DNA of 8,922 nucleotides from Bacteroidales bacterium (lineage in GTDB: Bacteria > Bacteroidota > Bacteroidia > Bacteroidales > P3). Shown one piece after another: positions 1-5,742 of the stretch (position 1 is the first letter of the stretch; every line of letters starts with the position of its first letter). The stretch lies in assembly GCA_012837565.1 (NCBI GenBank), contig DUQY01000001.1, positions 1-8,922 of the forward strand, in the 5' to 3' direction. Both the position numbers and the translations under genes were made by a program. The notes beneath the pieces were generated by a model that did not search any database, was not told where the DNA came from, and was given only the letters and a program-made list of their open reading frames with translations.

Positions 1-921
1 AAAATCATTGGATATCGTCAAGCAATGACACTAAGAGAACAACCTCAATCAATGGTTGTTGTTGGTTCTGGTGCAATTGGAAGTGAGTTTGCTCATTTCT
101 ATCAATCCATAGGAACACAAGTTTCCCTTGTTGAGTTTATGCCAAGTATTGTTCCAAATGAAGATAAAGAAGTTTCTTCAACTCTTCAACGTGCTTTTAA
201 GAAAAGCGGAATGAAAATATATACATCCACATCTGTTGAATCAGTTGACACCAGTGGAGAGAAGTGTATGGTAACTATGAAAGGAAAGAAAGGCGAGATA
301 GTTATAGAGGCTGATATAGTTCTTTCTGCAGTAGGAGTAACAACTAATATTGAAAACATAGGTTTAGAAGAGGTTGGTGTAAAAGTAGACCGCACTAAGG
401 TTGTTGTTGATGATTACTATAAAACAAATATTGAAGGAGTTTATGCAATTGGAGATATCGTTCACGGACCTGCTCTTGCTCACGTTTCTACAAAAGAAGC
501 TATAATTTGCATAGAAGCTATTAATGGTTTAAATCCAAAACCAATTAGCTATAATAATATTCCTGGCTGTACATATACCACTCCTGAAATTGCATCTGTT
601 GGTCTTACCGAAGACAAAGCTAAGGAAGAAGGCAGAGACTTTAAGGTTGGTAAATTTATGTATATGGCATCTGGTAAGGCTTCTGCAAGTGGAAGTAGGG
701 ATGGTTTTGTAAAAGTTATTATTGATTCAAATACTGATGAGCTTATTGGTTGCCATATGATAGGTGATAATGTTACTGAAATGATTGCTGAGGCTGTTGT
801 TGCAAGGGAAAATAATATAACTGCACACCATATAATTGATGGAGTTCATCCTCATCCTACCATGTCAGAGGCAATGATGGAAGCAATTGAAGCTGCATAT
901 TCAAAAGCAATTCACGGATAA
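1..921 (+). CDS. lpdA: Dihydrolipoyl dehydrogenase (E3), C-terminal part, 5' end outside window
   Basis: This flavoprotein reoxidises the dihydrolipoyl group of 2-oxoacid dehydrogenase or glycine-cleavage complexes, passing electrons through FAD to NAD+. The frame is open from base 1, so the gene is cut and the N-terminal FAD domain with its redox-active CxxxxC is not visible. The 306 visible residues start just before the NAD-binding Rossmann motif GSGAIGSE (visible residues 22-29), followed by the second FAD contact GVYAIGD and the C-terminal dimerisation domain. That domain ends in HPHPTMSE (visible residues 283-290, codons from 847), the catalytic His-Glu signature of the family, usually written HxHPTxSE. 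No E1 or E2 gene is visible, so the complex served cannot be named. rfbC begins 7 nt after the stop. The family call is secure; another member of the class I disulfide reductases is less likely given the HPHPTMSE ending. Confidence 0.93.
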   Translation, partial: KIIGYRQAMTLREQPQSMVVVGSGAIGSEFAHFYQSIGTQVSLVEFMPSIVPNEDKEVSSTLQRAFKKSGMKIYTSTSVESVDTSGEKCMVTMKGKKGEIVIEADIVLSAVGVTTNIENIGLEEVGVKVDRTKVVVDDYYKTNIEGVYAIGDIVHGPALAHVSTKEAIICIEAINGLNPKPISYNNIPGCTYTTPEIASVGLTEDKAKEEGRDFKVGKFMYMASGKASASGSRDGFVKVIIDSNTDELIGCHMIGDNVTEMIAEAVVARENNITAHHIIDGVHPHPTMSEAMMEAIEAAYSKAIHG

Positions 922-928
922 TAGCACT

Positions 929-1477
929 ATGAAAATCATTAAAACCCCAATTCCAGACCTTTTAGTTATTGAACCTAATGTATTTAATGACCAAAGAGGA
1001 TATTTCTTTGAATCCTATAATCAGGAACGTTATTTTAATAATGAAATGAATATGTTATTTGTTCAAGATAACGAATCAAAATCAGGAAAGGACGTACTAA
1101 GAGGACTTCATTTTCAAAAGCCTCCCTTTGCACAAGGAAAATTAGTTAGAGTAATTCAAGGAAAAGTACTGGATGTTGCTGTTGATATCAGAAAGGGTTC
1201 ACCAACCTATGGACATTATCACGCCGTTGAATTGGATTCTGTTTCTAAAAAAATGTTTTATATTCCTGAGGGTTTTGCTCATGGATTCCTAACCTTAGAG
1301 GATGATACTATATTTTCGTATAAATGTACTAATTATTATAATAAAGAGTCTGAGGGTTCTATATTATGGTCAGACGAGACAATAGGAGTTAAGTGGGATG
1401 TTGAAAATCCAATTCTCTCGGATAAAGATAAGGAAGGACCATTACTTAAAGACTTTCAATCGCCATTTAATTTCTAA
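929..1477 (+). CDS. rfbC: dTDP-4-dehydrorhamnose 3,5-epimerase (RmlC)
   Basis: This cytosolic cupin enzyme epimerises C3 and C5 of dTDP-4-dehydro-6-deoxy-glucose, the third step of dTDP-L-rhamnose synthesis for surface polysaccharides. The 182 residues match the usual family length. Visible features are the N-terminal DQRGYFFESY strand (21-30), the core LRGLHFQ with probable catalytic His61, GKLVRVIQGKVLDVAVDIRKGSPTYG (71-95), YIPEGFAHGF (111-120), the probable catalytic acid Tyr131 in FSYKCTNYY, and D167 near the end as likely partner of the His. The frame is open back to 887, but that would add 14 residues overlapping lpdA, and the conserved protein begins at the ATG at 929. The stop TAA shares its last A with the recQ ATG. 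No rfbA, rfbB or rfbD is in the window, so the rest of the rhamnose pathway must lie elsewhere. Confidence 0.94.
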   Translation: MKIIKTPIPDLLVIEPNVFNDQRGYFFESYNQERYFNNEMNMLFVQDNESKSGKDVLRGLHFQKPPFAQGKLVRVIQGKVLDVAVDIRKGSPTYGHYHAVELDSVSKKMFYIPEGFAHGFLTLEDDTIFSYKCTNYYNKESEGSILWSDETIGVKWDVENPILSDKDKEGPLLKDFQSPFNF

Positions 1478-3387
1478 TGGTTAGTCAAGAAAAAATAAAA
1501 GAAGTCCTAAAAAAATACTGGGGATATGATAGCTTCATATATAATCAAGAAGCTATTATATCCTCAGTTCTATCTAATAAAGACACACTTGGATTAATGC
1601 CAACAGGCGCAGGCAAATCACTTTGTTATCAATTGCCAGCTCTTTTAAACCCAGGCGTAACCATTGTAGTATCACCTTTGATTGCCCTAATGATTGACCA
1701 AGAAAAAGCCTTAAGAGAAAAGGGAATTAGGGTTAGAGCAATTTATTCAGGATTAAGTAATCAAGAAATTGAAATAGCACTTAATAACTGCCTCTATGGG
1801 AAAGTAAAAATCTTATATATATCTCCTGAAAGAGTTTCTTCCAAGATTTTTATTTCCTATTTCGAGAAAATGAAAGTCAATTTGATTGCAGTTGACGAGG
1901 CTCATTGTATTTCTAAATGGGGATATGATTTCAGACCAGCTTTTTTAGAAATTGCAACCCTAAGACAATACCAACCAGATGTTCCTATTCTTGCACTTAC
2001 TGCAACAGCAACCAGCGAAGTAATTGATGATATTCAAGAAAAGCTACTATTCAAAGAGAAAAACAGTATAAAGTCAAGCTTTCAGCGTCATAACCTTTCC
2101 TACACAGTATTTAAGGAAGAGGATAAGATTTCAAGGATTAAAACTATTTCAGAAAATATTGGAGGCACAGGTCTGATTTATGTTCGTTCAAGAAGAAAAA
2201 CAATTGAATTATCACAAACCCTTAACTCTCTTGGCATAAAAGCTGCTGGCTACAATGCAGGATTAACAATGCCAATTAGAAACTACCACCAAAAGCAATG
2301 GCAAGATGATGAAATTGATGTTATGGTTGCAACAACTGCTTTTGGGATGGGTATTGACAAGCAAAATGTTAGCTATGTTATTCACTACGACCTTCCAGAA
2401 AGTATAGAGGCCTATGTTCAGGAAGTGGGTAGGGCAGGGAGGAATGGAGCAAAAGCCTATGGAGTATTATTATATAATCAAGCAGATATACTTAGGCTTA
2501 GGAACTCCATTGAATCTAGTTTCCCTGAAAAGAAATACATTCAAAACATTTATAATGCCTTAGGGAATTATTATAAAATTGCATCAGGAACAGGCAAGGA
2601 CATTAGATTTGATTTCGATATAATAGCATTTTCTCAGAATTATAATTTCGACCCTTATTTGGTTTTTAACTCAATGAGAATACTTGAAAGTTCAGGCCTA
2701 ATTGAAGTTGTTGAGAACAGAAATCCTTTTTCGAAAATATTTATAAGCATAGAAGTAGAACCTCTCTATCAATTCACATTGCAATATCCTCAGTATTTTC
2801 CCATAATTGAAGCTCTTAGAAGGAATTATCCTGGCATAATGACTGATTTTACAATTATTGATGAGAAAAAACTTGCCAGAATTTGCTACGACACAGAATC
2901 AAATATGTATAACTCATTAAAGAAACTAGAGAAATACAATATCCTATTCTACGATCCAAAATCGAGTCAACCACAAGTTATCTTTACTAAAAACAGACTT
3001 TCAAATGATAGTTTTGATCTTTCTCAAGAGAAATACTATCAAATAAAAGAAACCAATAAGAAAAAGTCTGAAGATTTAATAACATATATCCAATCTCAGG
3101 AATGTAGGGAGGCTTTTGTTTTAAGATACTTTGATATAGAGTCGTCAAAATGTAAGAAATGTGATATTTGCATTGCAGAAAGGCATAAAGAAAAAATAGA
3201 ACCCCTTTACCAACAAATCCTTGATGAATTAAAAATTTCACCAAGACCACTAACTTATTTTGCAAACAATTTAAGTTTTGGATCAAAAGAAACAGTAATT
3301 CCAGCAATCCGTAGGTTAATGGATACGGAGGTAATAGATATGAAAGACAATATTATAAGCCTTAAAAACAAGTTATCAAAAGCTTAG
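1477..3387 (+). CDS. recQ: ATP-dependent DNA helicase RecQ, Bacteroidota-type without HRDC
   Basis: This 3'-to-5' superfamily 2 DNA helicase for recombination and replication-fork repair has 636 residues. Lobe 1 shows Walker A PTGAGKS (42-48), SPLIALMIDQ, DEAH (140-143) followed by the aromatic-rich loop CISKWGYDFRP, and LTATAT (174-179). Lobe 2 shows IYVRSRRKT, VATTAFGMGIDK (284-295) and QEVGRAGRNG with the arginine finger (315-324). About 200 residues then separate the helicase core from four cysteines, C543, C559, C562 and C565 (CREAFVLRYF then CKKCDIC), which form the RecQ zinc site. In E. coli the zinc site directly follows lobe 2 and precedes the winged helix. Here a winged-helix-like stretch (about 370-505) appears to come first, and only about 70 residues follow the zinc site. 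No HRDC domain is evident. Motif 0 reads FIYNQ instead of FRxxQ. The ATG overlaps the rfbC stop, suggesting coupled translation. Confidence 0.93.
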   Translation: MVSQEKIKEVLKKYWGYDSFIYNQEAIISSVLSNKDTLGLMPTGAGKSLCYQLPALLNPGVTIVVSPLIALMIDQEKALREKGIRVRAIYSGLSNQEIEIALNNCLYGKVKILYISPERVSSKIFISYFEKMKVNLIAVDEAHCISKWGYDFRPAFLEIATLRQYQPDVPILALTATATSEVIDDIQEKLLFKEKNSIKSSFQRHNLSYTVFKEEDKISRIKTISENIGGTGLIYVRSRRKTIELSQTLNSLGIKAAGYNAGLTMPIRNYHQKQWQDDEIDVMVATTAFGMGIDKQNVSYVIHYDLPESIEAYVQEVGRAGRNGAKAYGVLLYNQADILRLRNSIESSFPEKKYIQNIYNALGNYYKIASGTGKDIRFDFDIIAFSQNYNFDPYLVFNSMRILESSGLIEVVENRNPFSKIFISIEVEPLYQFTLQYPQYFPIIEALRRNYPGIMTDFTIIDEKKLARICYDTESNMYNSLKKLEKYNILFYDPKSSQPQVIFTKNRLSNDSFDLSQEKYYQIKETNKKKSEDLITYIQSQECREAFVLRYFDIESSKCKKCDICIAERHKEKIEPLYQQILDELKISPRPLTYFANNLSFGSKETVIPAIRRLMDTEVIDMKDNIISLKNKLSKA

Positions 3388-3400
3388 TTTCATAGATCTT

Positions 3401-3484
3401 CGTTTCACAAAATTAGTTCTTCGTTTCAGGAAATTCTTTCTTCGTTTCATTTTCCTGAAACAGCGTTTCATTTTCAAGAGATAT
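3401..3484 (+). repeat. Degenerate 21-nt tandem repeat array, four units in register
   Basis: The heptamer CGTTTCA occurs at 3401, 3422, 3443 and 3464, exactly 21 nt apart each time. Units 1 and 2 also share most of the remaining positions (AAATT..TTCTT). Units 3 and 4 share CGTTTCATTTTC. Unit 3 contains the start of an inverted copy of unit 2, which creates a hairpin. The array lies in the gap after recQ and upstream of the methyltransferase promoter. A related array in opposite orientation lies at 8528-8653. There are no unique spacers of constant length, and 21 nt is about two turns of B-DNA. The function is unknown. Confidence 0.85.
3423..3461. repeat. Perfect 11-bp inverted repeat inside the 21-nt array
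   Basis: GTTTCAGGAAA (3423-3433) and TTTCCTGAAAC (3451-3461) are perfect inverted copies separated by 17 nt. As RNA this could form a stem-loop 36 nt past the recQ stop. It might help end or protect the recQ transcript, but no clean run of T follows on either strand (AGCGTTTCATTTTC on plus), so I do not call it an intrinsic terminator. Confidence 0.7.
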
Positions 3485-3528
3485 AGTAAAGAATAATTGA
3501 AAAATAGAATCGAATATAATTAATATTG

Positions 3529-3536
3529 TATATTTG
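3529..3536 (+). promoter_or_regulatory. Putative Bacteroidetes -7 box (TATATTTG) for the FkbM methyltransferase gene
   Basis: TATATTTG matches TAnnTTTG and would start transcription near 3541-3545, giving a leader of about 20-25 nt before the ATG at 3565. A TTTG at the usual 19-21 nt upstream is absent; the nearest TTG (3497-3499) is 29 nt away. The assignment rests on the -7 box alone. Confidence 0.4.
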
Positions 3537-3564
3537 CATATTGAATCAAAAAACCTTTAACAAT

Positions 3565-4284
3565 ATGGCAGGAATAATTAGATATTTAAAAAATGAATTT
3601 TTAAACTTATTACCATCTAAATTTCACGGTAAAGCATTAAGAAATAGTAACTTTCTAGGGTTTGCAAAGACTTCTTTTTCACAAGAAGGAGAGGATATGA
3701 TACTAGGAAAGTTATTAGAAGGAACAGAAAAAGGATTCTTTTTAGATATTGGAGCTCATCATCCATTTCGTTTTTCAAATACCTATAGTTTTTACTTAAA
3801 AGGTTGGAGGGGAATTAATATTGATGCAATGCCAGGCAGTATGGTATTGTTTAAAAAATACCGAAAAGAAGATATAAACCTTGAAATACCAATAGCAAAG
3901 GAAAAGAAAACAATTCCCTTCTATACTTTTAATGAATCTGCATTAAACACATTTTCTGAAGGATTAGCAAAGGAAAGGGGAGTAACAAAAAAAATATATC
4001 AATTAGAAGCTTGTCCACTTTCAGATATATTAGATAAATACATGCCTTCAAATATTCAAAACATAGACTTTATGTCAGTTGATGTTGAAGGTCTTGACTT
4101 GGAGGTTTTGGAGTCTAATAATTGGGATAAATACAAGCCCAGAATAATTGCAATAGAGTCACTAGTAACAGCAAATGATATTTACTCTTCATTAAATAGC
4201 GAAGTTACAAAGTTTCTAGAAACAAAGAATTATTCCCTTTGTTCAAAAGCAGATAATACGTTGTTTTTTAGAATAAAGCAGTAG
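3565..4284 (+). CDS. FkbM family SAM-dependent methyltransferase
   Basis: This is a class I, S-adenosylmethionine-dependent O-methyltransferase of the FkbM type. Such enzymes often methylate sugars or lipids of surface glycans or secondary metabolites; the substrate here cannot be read from sequence. The 239 residues show the FSQEGEDMIL lead-in (38-47) typical of this subgroup, SAM-binding motif I FFLDIGAH (58-65), the acidic end of strand 2 in GINIDAMPGS (83-92), and IDFMSVDVEGLDLEVL (167-182), the family hallmark DVEG. An in-frame TTG at 3526 would extend the protein by 13 residues, but it lies upstream of the putative -7 box, so the ATG at 3565 is preferred. The stop is only 3 nt from the stop of the opposing PAS gene. 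There is no signal peptide, so it is probably cytosolic. The nearby rfbC makes a polysaccharide role plausible, but the two genes are not adjacent. Confidence 0.87.
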   Translation: MAGIIRYLKNEFLNLLPSKFHGKALRNSNFLGFAKTSFSQEGEDMILGKLLEGTEKGFFLDIGAHHPFRFSNTYSFYLKGWRGINIDAMPGSMVLFKKYRKEDINLEIPIAKEKKTIPFYTFNESALNTFSEGLAKERGVTKKIYQLEACPLSDILDKYMPSNIQNIDFMSVDVEGLDLEVLESNNWDKYKPRIIAIESLVTANDIYSSLNSEVTKFLETKNYSLCSKADNTLFFRIKQ

Positions 4285-4287
4285 TAA

Positions 4288-4626
4288 TTATCCTCTTATA
4301 TAATGAGGCATATCGTTAGGTAGAACAATTGAAAATTCAGCCAATCCTCCAAATTCTCCATTTTCATACCAAGGGGTTTGGTAGATTAGTTTCTTCAATC
4401 CCTCTTTTTCAATAGTATATGCATTGGTTTTAGGACTTGCCATCATTTCTCTAATCATGCTTTGAGCCTTTTCCTTATGACAATCCATTAGTTCTTTGCC
4501 AATTAATTCTCTTCCGCCTGATTTCTGAAATGTCATTGCACTTCTATCATTCATTTCAATAATCTTGCCTTCTTTATCCGAAATAGTTATTGCCATAAAA
4601 GGCAGTTCGTTAGACCAGTTTTCCAT
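4288..4626 (-). CDS. Stand-alone PAS domain protein
   Basis: This small cytosolic protein of 112 residues consists of one PAS fold and no effector domain. The N-terminal strand pair LPFMAITISDKEGKIIEMNDRSA (8-30) is the classic PAS opening, with the N of MNDRS at its usual place. A helical middle GRELIGKELMDCHKEKAQSMIREMM follows (38-62), then the sheet KKLIYQTPWYENGEFGGLAEFSIVLP (78-103). The DCHKEKAQ segment (48-55) resembles the CH motif in the PAS domain at the C-terminus of DUF438 proteins, where a ligand such as heme has been considered; whether this one binds heme is my speculation. The gene starts 14 nt after the TfoX-domain gene and is probably cotranscribed with it. Possible roles are a sensor partner for another protein or a small-molecule binding protein. 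Confidence 0.8.
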   Translation of the reverse strand: MENWSNELPFMAITISDKEGKIIEMNDRSAMTFQKSGGRELIGKELMDCHKEKAQSMIREMMASPKTNAYTIEKEGLKKLIYQTPWYENGEFGGLAEFSIVLPNDMPHYIRG

Positions 4627-4640
4627 ATTGTTTATTGTTT

Positions 4641-4967
4641 TTATTTCTTTTTCTTTTTCTTTGGTTTTGGCTCAGGCAACTCATCGTATGATTTTTGAAT
4701 AACCTCCTTCAAAAGAGCCTTATCGTCAAGGTTTTCAATCAAAATGCAAGGCTTAGCACCCTCATAAGGAGGAATTTCTTCATTATTAGGAAGTAAAGTC
4801 TTGCCTATATTTGTTTTCTTAATCACAAATTGATTATCACAAACAAGGCCAACAACCTTTCCTTTAAAATATACAGTATACTCCCCAAACATTTTCTTAT
4901 ATGTTATATCTCCAACACCTTTAATGTTTTCAAAAACATAGTCCATAAATTCCTCGCTTGATGCCAT
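4641..4967 (-). CDS. TfoX N-terminal domain protein with poly-lysine tail
   Basis: The 108 residues match the TfoX N-terminal domain family (about 90-100 residues): the N-terminal helix EEFMDYVFENI (5-15), the hallmark ITYKKMFGEYTVYFKGKVVGLVCDNQFVIKK (21-51), and the later PCILIENLDDKALLKEVIQKSYDELP (73-98). Full-length TfoX (Sxy) promotes competence gene expression with CRP in gamma-proteobacteria. Single-domain homologues like this are widespread and uncharacterised, so no competence role is implied. The protein ends in PKPKKKKKK, six lysines encoded by alternating AAG and AAA codons, a likely disordered and possibly nucleic-acid-binding tail. It is first in a two-gene unit with the PAS gene 14 nt downstream. 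A promoter-like pair lies at 4988-5020. Start at the ATG at 4967 (MASSEEF). Confidence 0.85.
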   Translation of the reverse strand: MASSEEFMDYVFENIKGVGDITYKKMFGEYTVYFKGKVVGLVCDNQFVIKKTNIGKTLLPNNEEIPPYEGAKPCILIENLDDKALLKEVIQKSYDELPEPKPKKKKKK

Positions 4968-4987
4968 AATACCATTATTTATAAATG

Positions 4988-5020
4988 CAAATTTACTTGA
5001 TTTCTTTTAATATAGTACAA
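4988..5020 (-). promoter_or_regulatory. Putative promoter for the TfoX-PAS pair
   Basis: On the minus strand TAAATTTG (4988-4995) fits the Bacteroidetes -7 box TAnnTTTG, and a TTG (5018-5020) lies 22 nt upstream, slightly wider than the usual 19-21. It would give a leader of roughly 10-20 nt before the ATG at 4967. It sits in the divergent gap shared with the GyrI-like gene. Confidence 0.5.
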
Positions 5021-5080
5021 GTTAGGCTGGTTTATTACTTATTATTTCAACCTATTTATTTTTTAAATCGATTATTTGTG

Positions 5081-5088
5081 TACCTTTG
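5081..5088 (+). promoter_or_regulatory. Putative -7 box (TACCTTTG) upstream of the GyrI-like gene
   Basis: TACCTTTG fits TAnnTTTG and is the best match on the plus strand between 4968 and 5174. No TTTG is seen 19-21 nt upstream. Transcription would begin near 5092-5096, about 80 nt before the ATG at 5175, leaving a long leader that holds a 16-codon open frame (5093-5143) and a small inverted repeat AAACC/GGTTT (5119-5123 with 5130-5134). Confidence 0.35.
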
Positions 5089-5092
5089 TTCT

Positions 5093-5143
5093 ATGGTTAA
5101 GTACCTTATACTATTTGCAAACCATTTGAGGTTTAAGGTGTAA
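5093..5143 (+). CDS. Possible 16-residue leader ORF
   Basis: An ATG at 5093 opens a frame reading MVKYLILFANHLRFKV before TAA at 5141-5143, 31 nt upstream of the GyrI-like start. It begins 5 nt after the putative -7 box, so it could be translated from the very 5' end of the transcript. A frame of this length is easily found by chance and no family is recognised, so this is a low-confidence entry. Confidence 0.15.
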   Translation: MVKYLILFANHLRFKV

Positions 5144-5174
5144 TTGTTTGATATAATTAAATTTTTTTACTGTT

Positions 5175-5684
5175 ATGAATATAAAGAAAGATAGAATTAG
5201 TTCTGATTATGATATTAAGATTCCAAAAATTATTAATAGAACAAAAAGAAAGATTGCTTTCCTTAGTGTTGTTGGTGATTATAATAACTTAGATTATAAA
5301 TCTTGCTGGGCGAAGATGTGGGCTTTTATTAATGAGAAGAAGCTTTTTGGAATGAGGATGGAGTTTTTGGGGATTTATTATGATGATCCAAGAAAAGTGG
5401 CTGCTGAGGAATGTAGATTTGAGGCCTGTGTTACGATAAACAAAGAATCAGAAGATGGTGAGGAAATTAAGATAAAGGAAATTGAGGGTGGAAAGTATCT
5501 TATGTTTCAATATACTGGTAGCCACGATAAATTAAGAGAGGTTCATAATGTTATTTATAATGAGTATTTACTAGATAAGGACTATAAGCTTAGAAACTCT
5601 CCTTTGATTGAGAAATACTTAAATAACGCTGAAAAGGTAGAATCAAAAAAACTAAGAACAGAAATCTATATTCCAATTGACTAA
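5175..5684 (+). CDS. Stand-alone GyrI-like / AraC effector-binding domain protein
   Basis: The 169 residues match the GyrI-like small-molecule-binding fold found at the C-terminus of AraC and MerR-type regulators (as in Rob and BmrR) and as a single-domain protein (GyrI/SbmC). Visible family features are the first strand with RKIAFLSVVGDYNN (25-38), a helix with SCWAKMWAFI, LGIYYDDPRKVAAEECRFEACVTI (65-88), where the DDP and C-R-F/Y-x-A-C signature is typical, EGGKYLMFQYTGSHDKLREVHNVIYNEYL (104-132), and the end SPLIEKYLNN plus LRTEIYIPI, where E146 takes the place of the conserved ligand-pocket Glu. There is no helix-turn-helix, so it is not a DNA-binding regulator by itself; it may bind, sequester or hydrolyse small or cationic compounds. 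It is transcribed alone, divergent from the TfoX pair. The last codons lie in the stem of a hairpin (5663-5705). Confidence 0.85.
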   Translation: MNIKKDRISSDYDIKIPKIINRTKRKIAFLSVVGDYNNLDYKSCWAKMWAFINEKKLFGMRMEFLGIYYDDPRKVAAEECRFEACVTINKESEDGEEIKIKEIEGGKYLMFQYTGSHDKLREVHNVIYNEYLLDKDYKLRNSPLIEKYLNNAEKVESKKLRTEIYIPID

Positions 5685-5705
5685 GGTATAATTGGAATTT
5701 AGATT
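5663..5705. terminator. Hairpin between convergent genes, possible bidirectional terminator
   Basis: AATCTATATTCCAATT (5663-5678) pairs with AATTGGAATTTAGATT (5690-5705): 16 positions with one mismatch and an 11-nt loop. The GyrI-like stop codon (5682-5684) lies in the loop. On plus a moderately T-rich stretch follows (CTTGTTGTAATATGTTTTA). On minus a run of seven T occurs about a dozen nt after the stem. The stem is AT-rich and the T-runs are imperfect, so termination is likely but not certain. It lies between the ends of two opposing transcripts. Confidence 0.6.
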
Positions 5706-5742
5706 CTTGTTGTAATATGTTTTATTTGATTTCTCTATATTG

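Noticed and set aside
887..928. Upstream start for the rfbC protein
   Set aside because: It would overlap the end of lpdA by 35 nt, and the extra 14 residues are not part of the conserved RmlC N-terminus, which begins at the ATG at 929.
2987..3307. Minus-strand frame inside recQ
   Set aside because: It is antisense to the RecQ zinc region, with no start context and no recognisable domain.
3423..3461. Intrinsic terminator of recQ
   Set aside because: The stem is good but the loop is long (17 nt) and no uninterrupted T-run follows; it is better explained as part of the repeat array.
3401..3484. CRISPR array
   Set aside because: The repeats are only about 7 strongly conserved bases in 21-nt units with no distinct spacers of unique sequence, and no cas genes are near.
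3526..3564. TTG start for the FkbM methyltransferase
   Set aside because: It precedes the putative -7 box, uses a rare start codon, and an ATG with an A-rich upstream region is available at 3565.
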